A DNA stretch of 6,933 nucleotides from Desulfobulbaceae bacterium (GCA_024763495.1 JANTFJ010000131.1:1-6933); one strand, 5' to 3'; shown: positions 1 through 5,038, counted from the stretch's first letter. Program-made: numbers and translations. The notes: a model not told the origin generated them from the sequence alone.

Positions 1-93
1 CGCCGACCTGATCACGAAAATCTACGGCACCCTGTAACCAGTTACAATTACAGGGGTTAGCGAAGTTATAGCGCTTACCCCATGAGTAGTTAC
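1..93 (+). repeat. Right part of a MITE copy, cut by window start
   Basis: These 93 bases align without gaps to 396-488, with 5 differences (offsets 16 and 24, and three clustered at 69-71), about 95% identity. The copy ends in the same terminus, CATGAGTAGTTAC, at 93. It keeps the right arm of the large hairpin and the small hairpin with GGGG/CCCC base pairs. The left 65 or so bases of the element lie outside the window. The flank after the terminus is aataacag (94-101); if this copy also made an 8-bp target duplication, that octamer should precede its left end. Confidence 0.85.
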
Positions 94-210
94 AATAACA
101 GTTAATTTAAAAGTTAATTTTATTGTAAAACAAGGTTTACATTGTTAACATTACCTGTTACAAATAAATATATCCTTAGCTCCTGTTTGAAAGGCAGGCT
201 TCAGGGTTTA

Positions 211-255
211 CCCCTTTTTTCGCTCAGGTCGGCAAACTTGGAAACGAAAAAGGGG
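211..255 (+). terminator. Possible stem-loop terminator in the spacer
   Basis: The arms ccccttttttcg (211-222) and cgaaaaagggg (245-255) pair over 11 bp with one bulged T and enclose a 22-base loop. On the plus strand the stem is followed by gtttctttatt, a broken T tract, so weak Rho-independent termination for rightward transcripts is possible. No gene reading into it is visible in the window, and the loop is longer than usual. It could equally be a leftover of a mobile element. Confidence 0.25.
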
Positions 256-322
256 GTTTCTTTATTGTGTATCCATTACAAACATACACAACATCTTGTA
301 CTGCTATTTTTTTGATAATATA

Positions 323-330
323 CATATAAT
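323..330. repeat. Left target-site duplication of the MITE
   Basis: The octamer catataat directly precedes the GTAAC end at 331 and is identical to 489-496, directly after the other end. An 8-bp duplication is the known IS66-family length. Confidence 0.85.
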
Positions 331-488
331 GTAACTGCTCACAGGGCACCGCATATTTCCGCGATCAGTCCGGCTTACGTATGACTAATACGCTGCGCCG
401 ACCTGATCACAAAAATCTCCGGCACCCTGTAACCAGTTACAATTACAGGGGTTAGCGAAGTTAGGACGCTTACCCCATGAGTAGTTAC
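331..488 (+). mobile_element. Complete 158-bp MITE, IS66-like ends
   Basis: The element is non-coding. Its left end GTAACTGCTCACAGGG and the reverse complement of its right end, GTAACTACTCATGGGG, match at 13 of 16 positions. An exact octamer, catataat, flanks it at 323-330 and 489-496, which marks a transposition event. IS66-family elements are known for ends starting GTAA and 8-bp target duplications, so an IS66-family transposase acting in trans is the likely mobiliser. That assignment is inference, since no transposase is in view. Inside are a large imperfect hairpin (331-374 with 397-440, 33 of 44 pairs) around a 22-base loop, and a small hairpin (448-457 with 467-476, 9 of 10 pairs). The internal sequence GTAACCAGTTAC (429-440) repeats the terminal motif, so 331-440 looks like a unit of its own joined to a 48-base tail. 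It lies 58 bases past the integrase stop codon. Confidence 0.88.
448..476. repeat. Small terminal hairpin of the MITE
   Basis: GGGGTTAGCG (448-457) pairs with CGCTTACCCC (467-476) at 9 of 10 positions around a 9-base loop. The same hairpin is kept in the left copy, where three of the five differences between copies fall at the loop/stem edge. Subterminal hairpins next to a transposon end are common in MITEs and may be read by the transposase; that role is inferred. Confidence 0.6.
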
Positions 489-496
489 CATATAAT
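489..496. repeat. Right target-site duplication of the MITE
   Basis: The octamer catataat follows GTTAC at 488 and is an exact copy of 323-330. Before insertion the site would have been one catataat within an AT-rich stretch next to the integrase 3' end. Confidence 0.85.
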
Positions 497-546
497 AATA
501 TAATTATTCAATGATAATAATATGATTTCTTGGACTTCCATAGACA

Positions 547-1779
547 TCACCCTGTGGCATAAAGAGGAATAACATCAGCTCCTTTCTCCATCTTATCAAG
601 CAGGTCAGCCCACCATTGCATTAATTTTCTTCTCTGCTCAATGTATTCACTTCGATGATAAGCGGCCCTTACGCGATTACGTTCTTCGTGGGCCAATGCC
701 TTTTCTATGACATCACCATCAAAGCCTGATTCGTTGGCAATAGTGGAAAAAGTAGCCCTGAAACCATGCACTGTCGCCCTTGAATGATACCCCAGGCGGT
801 ATAGAGCATAAAGCATGGTATTTTCAGAAAGCTGTTTATTCCAATCTCTAATACCAGGAAAAATCAAGCCCTCTTGTCCGTAAAGATTCCCAATTTGTTC
901 TAAAATTGTCACTGCCTGCCGGGATAACGGGACAGTATGCGATGTGTCCATCTTCATTCTTCCAGCAGGAACTTTCCACAACCTGTTTTCCAGGTCGATT
1001 TCTTTCCAGGTGGCTCCCCGCACTTCTCCACTTCTGGCAGCCGTTAAAATAGTAAATTGTAATGCCAGCTTAGTATTAATATGAATATCTCCATCCCTTA
1101 ATTCCTGCAGGAATTTGGGCAAGTCCTTTGCCTCCAGTGCGGCCCGGTGGGTTACTTTTTTTGTTTTTAAAACTCCACGCATTTCCGCAGCAGGATTAAC
1201 GGTAGCCTTGCCGGTTTGCACAGCGTAACGGAAAACAGCGGTCATTCTTTGCAGCACCTTTGAGGCAATCTCCAGAGAACCACGCTTTTCAATTGGTCGG
1301 ATTACCTGTAAAATCATTGGTGGAGTAATTTCAGTTACAGGCTCATCTCCCAAAACTGGGAAGGCATTGTTGCGTAAAGAATCAAGTACAGCAGAGGCGT
1401 GATTATGGCTCCAGCGATCCTTTTGTTGTTCAATCCATTCCATTGCCAAAAATTCAAAAGAGTTTTTTTGTACAGCTTTGGCGGCTTCCGCTTTTGCAAT
1501 ATTTGCCTTTTTCTTTTCTTTGCGAACATGGGTAGGGTTTTCGCCGGATTTAACTATTTCTCTTGCTTCTAATCTGGCTTTTCTGGCTTGCTCCAGACTC
1601 ATGCCTGGATATTCTCCCAAAACCATAGTCGATTCTTTACCAGCCAGTTCAAAACGATACCTCCAGGTTTTTTTGCCTGATTTGGCAATATGAAAAAAAA
1701 GACCTTTTCCATCACTGAGCTTATAAGGTTTATCTTTGGGCTTGGCGTTGCGAACCTTGACGGCACAGAGCTTAGGCAT
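547..1779 (-). CDS. P4-type tyrosine integrase
   Basis: Site-specific recombinase of 410 residues, expected to insert and excise an element at a tRNA gene. The N-terminal arm-binding module (DUF4102 type, about 1-90) carries the typical NAKPKDKPYKLSDGKGL stretch. A core-binding helical domain covers about 105-205 and the catalytic domain about 213-395. The catalytic set is complete: R249 (TAARSGE), K276, H338 and R341 (HGFR), H364 (LAHEERN) and nucleophile Y374 (AAYHR). The usual family end motif QWWADLLD is present, so the gene looks intact. I place the start at ATG 1779 because GGAGG lies 7 bases upstream and MPKL fits family N termini. An upstream in-frame TTG at 1872 is the promoter -35 box and would add a tail encoded by an inverted repeat. 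Its place just past the 3' end of tRNA-Leu, in the same direction, points to that tRNA as the target and to an island running leftward. The element type and its cargo are not visible. Confidence 0.95.
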   Translation of the reverse strand: MPKLCAVKVRNAKPKDKPYKLSDGKGLFFHIAKSGKKTWRYRFELAGKESTMVLGEYPGMSLEQARKARLEAREIVKSGENPTHVRKEKKKANIAKAEAAKAVQKNSFEFLAMEWIEQQKDRWSHNHASAVLDSLRNNAFPVLGDEPVTEITPPMILQVIRPIEKRGSLEIASKVLQRMTAVFRYAVQTGKATVNPAAEMRGVLKTKKVTHRAALEAKDLPKFLQELRDGDIHINTKLALQFTILTAARSGEVRGATWKEIDLENRLWKVPAGRMKMDTSHTVPLSRQAVTILEQIGNLYGQEGLIFPGIRDWNKQLSENTMLYALYRLGYHSRATVHGFRATFSTIANESGFDGDVIEKALAHEERNRVRAAYHRSEYIEQRRKLMQWWADLLDKMEKGADVIPLYATG

Positions 1780-1791
1780 GAAGACACCTCC

Positions 1792-1858
1792 AAAACCGGG
1801 TACAAATATAGTGGGTATTCGATTGCGTTTAAATATACCCGGCTTTGTACCCGGTTTT
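1792..1858. repeat. 15-bp perfect inverted repeat before the integrase
   Basis: AAAACCGGGTACAAA (1792-1806) is the exact reverse complement of 1844-1858. A nested 6-bp pair, gggtat (1813-1818) and ataccc (1835-1840), lies inside. On the minus strand the downstream arm ends one base before the Shine-Dalgarno GGAGG (1791-1787). The (C)GGGTA core occurs four times: at 1796 and 1811 in one direction, and as TACCCGG at 1836 and 1848 in the other. Such an array fits integrase arm-type or excisionase sites, or an operator. In a long transcript it would form a strong hairpin against the ribosome site. Confidence 0.8.
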
Positions 1859-1872
1859 TTCGTGGATGTCAA
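1844..1872 (-). promoter_or_regulatory. Predicted integrase promoter
   Basis: On the minus strand TTGACA (1872-1867, perfect -35 match) is followed after 17 bases by TACAAA (1849-1844, 4 of 6 matches to the -10 consensus). The start site would fall near 1837, giving an untranslated leader of about 58 bases. The -10 box sits inside one arm of the 15-bp inverted repeat, so a protein bound to that repeat would compete with RNA polymerase. Autoregulation by integrase or an excisionase is a reasonable guess, not shown. Confidence 0.6.
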
Positions 1873-1899
1873 TGGAATTCACGGAAGAAGACGGAAAAG

Positions 1900-1930
1900 A
1901 AAAACCCGCAAACCTTTTCAGGCTGCGGGT
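1900..1930 (-). terminator. Rho-independent terminator after tRNA-Leu
   Basis: On the minus strand ACCCGCA (1930-1924) pairs with TGCGGGT (1910-1904) around a 13-base loop, and the T-rich run TTTTCTTTTCC follows. It lies 36 bases past the encoded CCA and separates tRNA transcription from the integrase. If the element entered the tRNA 3' end, this terminator was probably brought in by the element or belongs to the attachment region. Confidence 0.8.
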
Positions 1931-1937
1931 CTTATGG

Positions 1938-1955
1938 AAGAGCTTGGAAGCTCTT
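1938..1955. repeat. Perfect 8-bp palindromic arms beside tRNA 3' end
   Basis: AAGAGCTT (1938-1945) and AAGCTCTT (1948-1955) are perfect reverse complements separated by GG. The repeat lies between the tRNA CCA end and its terminator, inside the presumed attachment region. It may be part of the attachment site, a protein site, or an RNA-processing hairpin in the tRNA trailer; the sequence alone does not decide. Confidence 0.45.
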
Positions 1956-1966
1956 GGAATATCAAG

Positions 1967-1986
1967 TGGTGCCGGAGGTCGGAATC
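1967..1986 (-). other. Putative attachment site core at tRNA-Leu 3' end
   Basis: The 3' acceptor and T-arm end of the tRNA faces the integrase gene, the usual place for the crossover of P4-type integrases, which rebuild the tRNA 3' end on insertion. This is inferred from layout only. The matching copy at the other end of the element was looked for by eye in 1-546 and not found, so the crossover bases cannot be fixed here. Confidence 0.4.
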
Positions 1987-2053
1987 GAACCGACACGGAG
2001 CAAGCTCCGCTGGATTTTGAGTCCAGTGCGTCTACCAGTTTCACCACTCCGGC
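1967..2053 (-). tRNA. tRNA-Leu(CAA)
   Basis: The minus strand folds as a class II tRNA of 87 bases with encoded CCA. Acceptor arms GCCGGAG and CTCCGGC pair fully; the D-arm contains GTGAAACTGGTAGAC. The anticodon stem CTGGA/TCCAG frames the loop CTCAAAA, giving anticodon CAA, which reads leucine UUG. The long variable arm GGAGC-TT-GCTCC is typical of tRNA-Leu, and the T-arm GTCGG-TTCGATT-CCGAC is canonical. It has its own promoter and terminator. tRNA-Leu genes, including the CAA isoacceptor, are well-known integration targets, matching the integrase next door. Confidence 0.98.
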
Positions 2054-2070
2054 TGAAGAATTATCATGTT

Positions 2071-2099
2071 TTTATATAGATCATGACCGATACTGTCAA
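2071..2099 (-). promoter_or_regulatory. Near-consensus promoter of tRNA-Leu
   Basis: Minus-strand TTGACA (2099-2094) is followed after exactly 17 bases by TATAAA (2076-2071): a perfect -35 and five of six -10 positions. Transcription would start near 2064, leaving a leader of about 10 bases before the mature tRNA. Two more TTGAC motifs lie upstream, near 2120 and 2137, without well-placed -10 boxes. Confidence 0.85.
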
Positions 2100-2160
2100 G
2101 AAGAAATAAAAACACAGTCAAGACAAACGATTGTCAAATAGAGCTTATACGCCACGGAAC

Positions 2161-2727
2161 CTACTGATTTTCCGGGGCAAGATAAAGCTTCTTGAAACGG
2201 AGGAAATAATCAATACCTGACCAGAGAGTCAGAACCAGGGCCAGATAAAGAGTTACCAGGCCAAGATCATGCAGCCAGGGAAGGGGCAAAACCCCCAGGG
2301 GAAAAATCAGCCAGCAGAGAGCCGTGAGCTGCAGCACGCTTTTCCATTTGCCAAGCTTGCTGGCGGAAATAACAATACCCGATGAAGCGGCAAGCCCCCG
2401 CAACCCGGTAACAATCATTTCCCTGGAAAGAATCAAAAAACTTACCCAGGCAGGAACCCGCCCCATGGGAATAAGCATTATCAGCCCCACAGTGACCAGC
2501 ACCTTGTCGGCCAGGGGATCCATAAGCTTGCCGAGAACAGATTCTACCTTGTATTTACGGGCCAGGTAGCCATCTGCCAGGTCGCTCAACGCCCCGGTAA
2601 TAAAGAGAAAGAACCCAAGAAGGCTGACCCAGGTCTCCACCCCGGGCTGCAGGCAGAACACCAGAAACGGTACCACAAAAAAACGGTAGCCGGTGAGGAT
2701 ATTAGGTACAGATGAAATATAACGCAC
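2161..2727 (-). CDS. pgsA: CDP-diacylglycerol-glycerol-3-P phosphatidyltransferase
   Basis: Inner-membrane enzyme that joins CDP-diacylglycerol and glycerol 3-phosphate to phosphatidylglycerol phosphate, the committed step to phosphatidylglycerol and cardiolipin. The protein has 188 residues, a normal PgsA length, and several hydrophobic segments. The CDP-alcohol phosphotransferase signature is complete: D49-x2-D52-G53-x2-A56-R57-x8-G66-x3-D70-x3-D74, the metal- and substrate-binding set. The N terminus (SVPNILTGYRF) is close to the family form PN-LT-R. The start is GTG at 2727; a stop codon lies only four codons upstream and a weak GAG sits 6 bases ahead, so no better start exists. It lies 82 bases after the transglycosylase gene with no clear terminator between, so read-through from that gene is possible. 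Other CDP-alcohol transferases such as phosphatidylserine synthase are less likely given length and N terminus. Confidence 0.93.
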   Translation of the reverse strand: MRYISSVPNILTGYRFFVVPFLVFCLQPGVETWVSLLGFFLFITGALSDLADGYLARKYKVESVLGKLMDPLADKVLVTVGLIMLIPMGRVPAWVSFLILSREMIVTGLRGLAASSGIVISASKLGKWKSVLQLTALCWLIFPLGVLPLPWLHDLGLVTLYLALVLTLWSGIDYFLRFKKLYLAPENQ

Positions 2728-2809
2728 ACCAGACTCTTATCAGAAGACAGATGGATGTACTGTTTTCATTTATAATTGTGCCTCAGCAAGGCGTGAATAT
2801 TTTCTTGAT

Positions 2810-3427
2810 TTATACATCAGGAGAATATTTTTTGTATAACCGGTAATGGTGCAATACCCGGTCAACATAATTTATGGTTTCAGGAATTCTGGGGATGCGT
2901 CCCAGTTCCTTTACCCGCTCCGGCCCGGAGTTATAGGCAGCCAGAGCCAACTCTAAATTGCCGTTGAAAATATCCAGCATTTTGCGCAAATACCTGGTTC
3001 CGCCAAAAATATTATCCCTTGGATTAAAGGGATTTCTTACCCGCATATCACGTGAGGTTCCCGGCATCAACTGCATTAAACCCTGAGCCCCTTTTCGAGA
3101 CATAGCCAGACAGTTAAAATTTGATTCCGTCTTGATAACCGCCTTGACCAGACATGGATCTACCCCATAGGCTCGAGCCGCCATCCTGATATCATCGGCA
3201 CATCGCCTGAGAGGAATTATTTTGCAGGCCATTACCCTCCGGCTCTTGTTATGAACCGGCTTATAACGGGCATCATCAGGAACATTGGAAAAATGGACGA
3301 CCCCGCTTTTATCCACAAATGTATAAATTTCCGCCTTTACTATCAAAGGCATCATGCTGCAGATAAGCACTGACAGCAATATCGCAGATTGTTTTGTGAC
3401 TGGTTTCATAGTGTATATTATACACAT
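2810..3427 (-). CDS. Exported lytic transglycosylase (DUF4124 + SLT)
   Basis: Predicted periplasmic murein-cleaving enzyme of 205 residues. A signal peptide (about 1-32, hydrophobic ILLSVLICSMMPLIV, probable cut after VKA) precedes a DUF4124-like module (EIYTFVDKSGVVHFSNVP, 33-50) common on envelope proteins. The Slt/MltC-type lysozyme-like domain covers about 88-192, with catalytic E101 in KTESNFN and the family motifs GLMQLMP (116-122), AYNSGP (164-169) and ETINYV (183-188). Four cysteines lie in the mature part (68, 76, 92, 106), so disulfides are possible. The ATG at 3427 is chosen because GGAGG ends 5 bases upstream; a second ATG at 3409 lacks a ribosome site and would remove only MCIIYT. 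It sits 88 bases downstream of the transaldolase gene. The domain call is firm; the exact role (recycling, division, secretion) is unknown. Confidence 0.9.
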   Translation of the reverse strand: MCIIYTMKPVTKQSAILLSVLICSMMPLIVKAEIYTFVDKSGVVHFSNVPDDARYKPVHNKSRRVMACKIIPLRRCADDIRMAARAYGVDPCLVKAVIKTESNFNCLAMSRKGAQGLMQLMPGTSRDMRVRNPFNPRDNIFGGTRYLRKMLDIFNGNLELALAAYNSGPERVKELGRIPRIPETINYVDRVLHHYRLYKKYSPDV

Positions 3428-3515
3428 TGAAACCTCCGGAAACAAATCGGAACAGGCAACAAAAACAAAAAAAAACTGGGCTATTTCTTTTCTTGTAAAT
3501 AATTACAAAGAGTTA

Positions 3516-4160
3516 TCACTTCTGCCTTTTTTCCCAGTCAGCCAGAAATTTCTCTATGCCGATATCAGTTAAAGGATGTCCGGCAAGCTGGGCAATAACC
3601 TTGAAAGGAATAGTGGAGATATCCGCGCCGGTAAGCGCCGCTTCCATGACATGCATGGGATGGCGGATACTGGCAACAATAACCTCGGTCTGGTAGCCGT
3701 AATTTTCATAAATGGTCATGATATCACTGACCAGATCCATGCCGTTCTGGGCCAGATCATCAAGCCGACCAACAAAGGGACTGACAAAGGAAGCACCGGC
3801 CTTGGCGGCCAGCAGGGCCTGGGCCGATGAAAAAACCAGGGTAACATTGGTCTTTATGTCTTCTGCGGCAAACTGTTTAACAGCCTTCAACCCCTCAACA
3901 ATCATCGGTACTTTGATCACAATGTTGTCATGCAGGGCAGCAAGTTTCCGGCCTTCCGCTAACATGCCTTCCGCCTCAAGACTGACGACTTCAGCGCTGA
4001 TCGGCCCATCGACTACGGCGCAGATTTCTTTGAGAATCGATTCAAAATCTTTATTTTCCCTGGCAATAAGAGAAGGGTTGGTGGTAACGCCGTCCACCAT
4101 CCCCATGTCATGGGCTTTTTTTATCTCATCAATGTTCGCGGTATCAATAAAAAATTTCAT
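3516..4160 (-). CDS. tal: Transaldolase, small TalC/FSA-type subfamily
   Basis: Cytosolic class I aldolase-fold enzyme of 214 residues, the short form typical of this subfamily. It should transfer a dihydroxyacetone unit between sugar phosphates in the non-oxidative pentose phosphate pathway. Visible motifs are MKFFIDTANIDEI at the start, GVTTNPSLIA (24-33), the Schiff-base lysine K83 in VIKVPM, and SPFVGRLDD (127-135). E57 and F129 stand where E. coli fructose-6-phosphate aldolase has Gln59 and Tyr131; as I recall, Glu and Phe here go with transaldolase rather than aldolase activity, so I favour transaldolase. AAGGAG lies 7 bases before ATG 4160. It is 126 bases after the YHS-like gene, a wider gap than inside the dap operon, so it may have its own promoter, though I do not see a clear one. 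Confidence 0.93.
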   Translation of the reverse strand: MKFFIDTANIDEIKKAHDMGMVDGVTTNPSLIARENKDFESILKEICAVVDGPISAEVVSLEAEGMLAEGRKLAALHDNIVIKVPMIVEGLKAVKQFAAEDIKTNVTLVFSSAQALLAAKAGASFVSPFVGRLDDLAQNGMDLVSDIMTIYENYGYQTEVIVASIRHPMHVMEAALTGADISTIPFKVIAQLAGHPLTDIGIEKFLADWEKRQK

Positions 4161-4286
4161 TTATTCGCTCCTTGTCAGAAAACAGAAATCAGAGGACGGG
4201 AATCTATCATCTTTTGCTGTTTTAATTTATTACGGCCGGTTTCCCCGTATCCACGCGGAACGTGAACCCGAGGGAGGAAGATTAAA

Positions 4287-4541
4287 TCAATTTTGCTCCA
4301 AAAATTTCCGCCGACACTCTTCACAGCAGAAATAATATGTTTTGCCGTCTTTGACAGCGCTTAATGATTGCCCCTGGACAACATAAGTATGGCAGACAGG
4401 ATCTTCCACCAGGACATTATGTTCATCTTTCTCGAGCTGCCCACCAACCCCTGGCCTGCTACTGGTTGTTTTTTTGCCGAAAAGCAGACGATAAAGAAGA
4501 TATAAAAGAATAGCCAGAATAATTATCCGGGCGGGGCTCAC
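4287..4541 (-). CDS. Small membrane-anchored YHS/TRASH-like cysteine protein
   Basis: Protein of 84 residues with one N-terminal membrane segment (about 5-21, IIILAILLYLLYRLLF), a polar linker, and a C-terminal metal-site-like domain: DPVC (C50) followed by YYFCCEECRRKF (C72, C73, C76). This DPxC...FCxxxC pattern resembles YHS/TRASH-type zinc- or copper-binding modules and the short PP0621-like family. The function is unknown; metal binding is inferred. The GTG start at 4541 overlaps the folK TGA in GTGA, and AAGGAG lies 7 bases ahead within folK, so translation is probably coupled to folK. With one membrane segment and a basic FGKK just after it, the cysteine domain most likely faces the cytoplasm, but topology is uncertain. 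Confidence 0.8.
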   Translation of the reverse strand: MSPARIIILAILLYLLYRLLFGKKTTSSRPGVGGQLEKDEHNVLVEDPVCHTYVVQGQSLSAVKDGKTYYFCCEECRRKFLEQN

Positions 4542-5038
4542 GTTTCTTCTCCTTGCCAGCTTTTTTTTCTGACCTGGGCCTGGCTGTCAATTTTTTGCAA
4601 CATTTGTCTGTTGGTCTGCCGCAGCAGCGGATGAACATGATCAGGGGCCACTTCAACCAATGGAGCCAGGACAAAGAGACGGTCAGCTATCTCCGGATGG
4701 GGCAAGATCAAAAGTGCCGAGGAGATAACAAGATCATCATAATAAAGCAGGTCAAGGTCAATTGTCCGATCCTGCCCCACAGTACGATCCCTGCCAAGTT
4801 TTTTTTCAATGTTCAGCAGGCAGTCCATCAGTTCTTCAGGCAACAGCCGCGCCTCCACTACACCAACCGCATTGGTAAACCAGTTTTCCGTGTCCAAACC
4901 CAGCGGTTCGGTAAAATAAGGCGCGGAAAGACTTAAGCGGGTAAGCCCCCTGGTTTTTCCCAATTCATTCCAGGCCCTGAGCAGATTTTTTCTGCCGTTT
5001 CCCAGGTTGGAACCAAGGCCGATGAAAGCCAGCCCCAT
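4538..5038 (-). CDS. folK: 6-hydroxymethyl-dihydropterin pyrophosphokinase
   Basis: HPPK moves pyrophosphate from ATP to 6-hydroxymethyl-7,8-dihydropterin in folate synthesis, in the cytoplasm. The 166-residue length is normal for a single-domain HPPK. Motifs in order: GLGSNLGN (7-14), FTEPLG (42-47), FTNAVG (54-59), EKKLGRDR followed by RTIDLDLL (91-98) with metal-binding D94 and D96, and ILPHPEIADRLFVLAPL (111-127). ATG 5038 follows the dapB stop directly (TAGATG), so expression is very likely coupled to dapB. The ribosome site is weak (GGGTGAT within dapB), which fits coupling. No folP, folB or folE lies in the window. Confidence 0.96.
   Translation of the reverse strand: MGLAFIGLGSNLGNGRKNLLRAWNELGKTRGLTRLSLSAPYFTEPLGLDTENWFTNAVGVVEARLLPEELMDCLLNIEKKLGRDRTVGQDRTIDLDLLYYDDLVISSALLILPHPEIADRLFVLAPLVEVAPDHVHPLLRQTNRQMLQKIDSQAQVRKKSWQGEET

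Larger units (their letters stand above)
94..330. other. AT-rich non-coding spacer between two MITE copies
   Basis: No credible coding region is visible here. Contents include a direct repeat GTTAATTT at 101-108 and 113-120, and an inverted pair ttacaata (90-97) / tattgtaa (121-128) that spans the element boundary. A longer pyrimidine/purine stem-loop at 211-255 is listed separately. The base composition is clearly more AT-rich than the dap-pgsA block, which fits recently acquired or degenerate DNA. No copy of the tRNA-Leu 3' end is visible here, so the distal attachment site of the putative island is not in this spacer. Confidence 0.6.

Noticed and set aside
1..546. CRISPR array or replication origin iterons from the repeated units
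   Set aside because: Only two long copies exist, 395 bases apart, with transposon-type ends and a target duplication; there is no short regular repeat-spacer pattern.
1..546. Distal attachment site (copy of the tRNA-Leu 3' end)
   Set aside because: No stretch matching the tRNA 3' end was found by eye; short CAGGTCGG-like matches are too short and belong to the MITE.
1780..1872. N-terminal extension of the integrase from TTG at 1872
   Set aside because: The TTG is part of the TTGACA promoter box, the 31 extra residues are encoded by the inverted repeat, and the ATG at 1779 has an ideal GGAGG and family-like N terminus.
1690..2141. Overlapping plus-strand frames across integrase start, tRNA and spacer
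   Set aside because: They read through the tRNA complement and the inverted repeat; their sequences are translations of structural DNA.
3428..3445. Transglycosylase start at TTG 3445
   Set aside because: This would place the strong GGAGG inside the coding region; the ATG at 3427 has correct spacing to it.
3491..3510. Terminator after the transaldolase gene
   Set aside because: ttgtaa/ttacaa forms only a 6-bp AT-rich hairpin followed by an A-rich minus-strand sequence, not a T tract; the T run at about 3475-3466 is too far away.
3712..4335. 207-codon plus-strand open frame opposite the transaldolase gene
   Set aside because: It is the antisense shadow of a well-supported gene, runs into the spacer, and has no recognisable domain.
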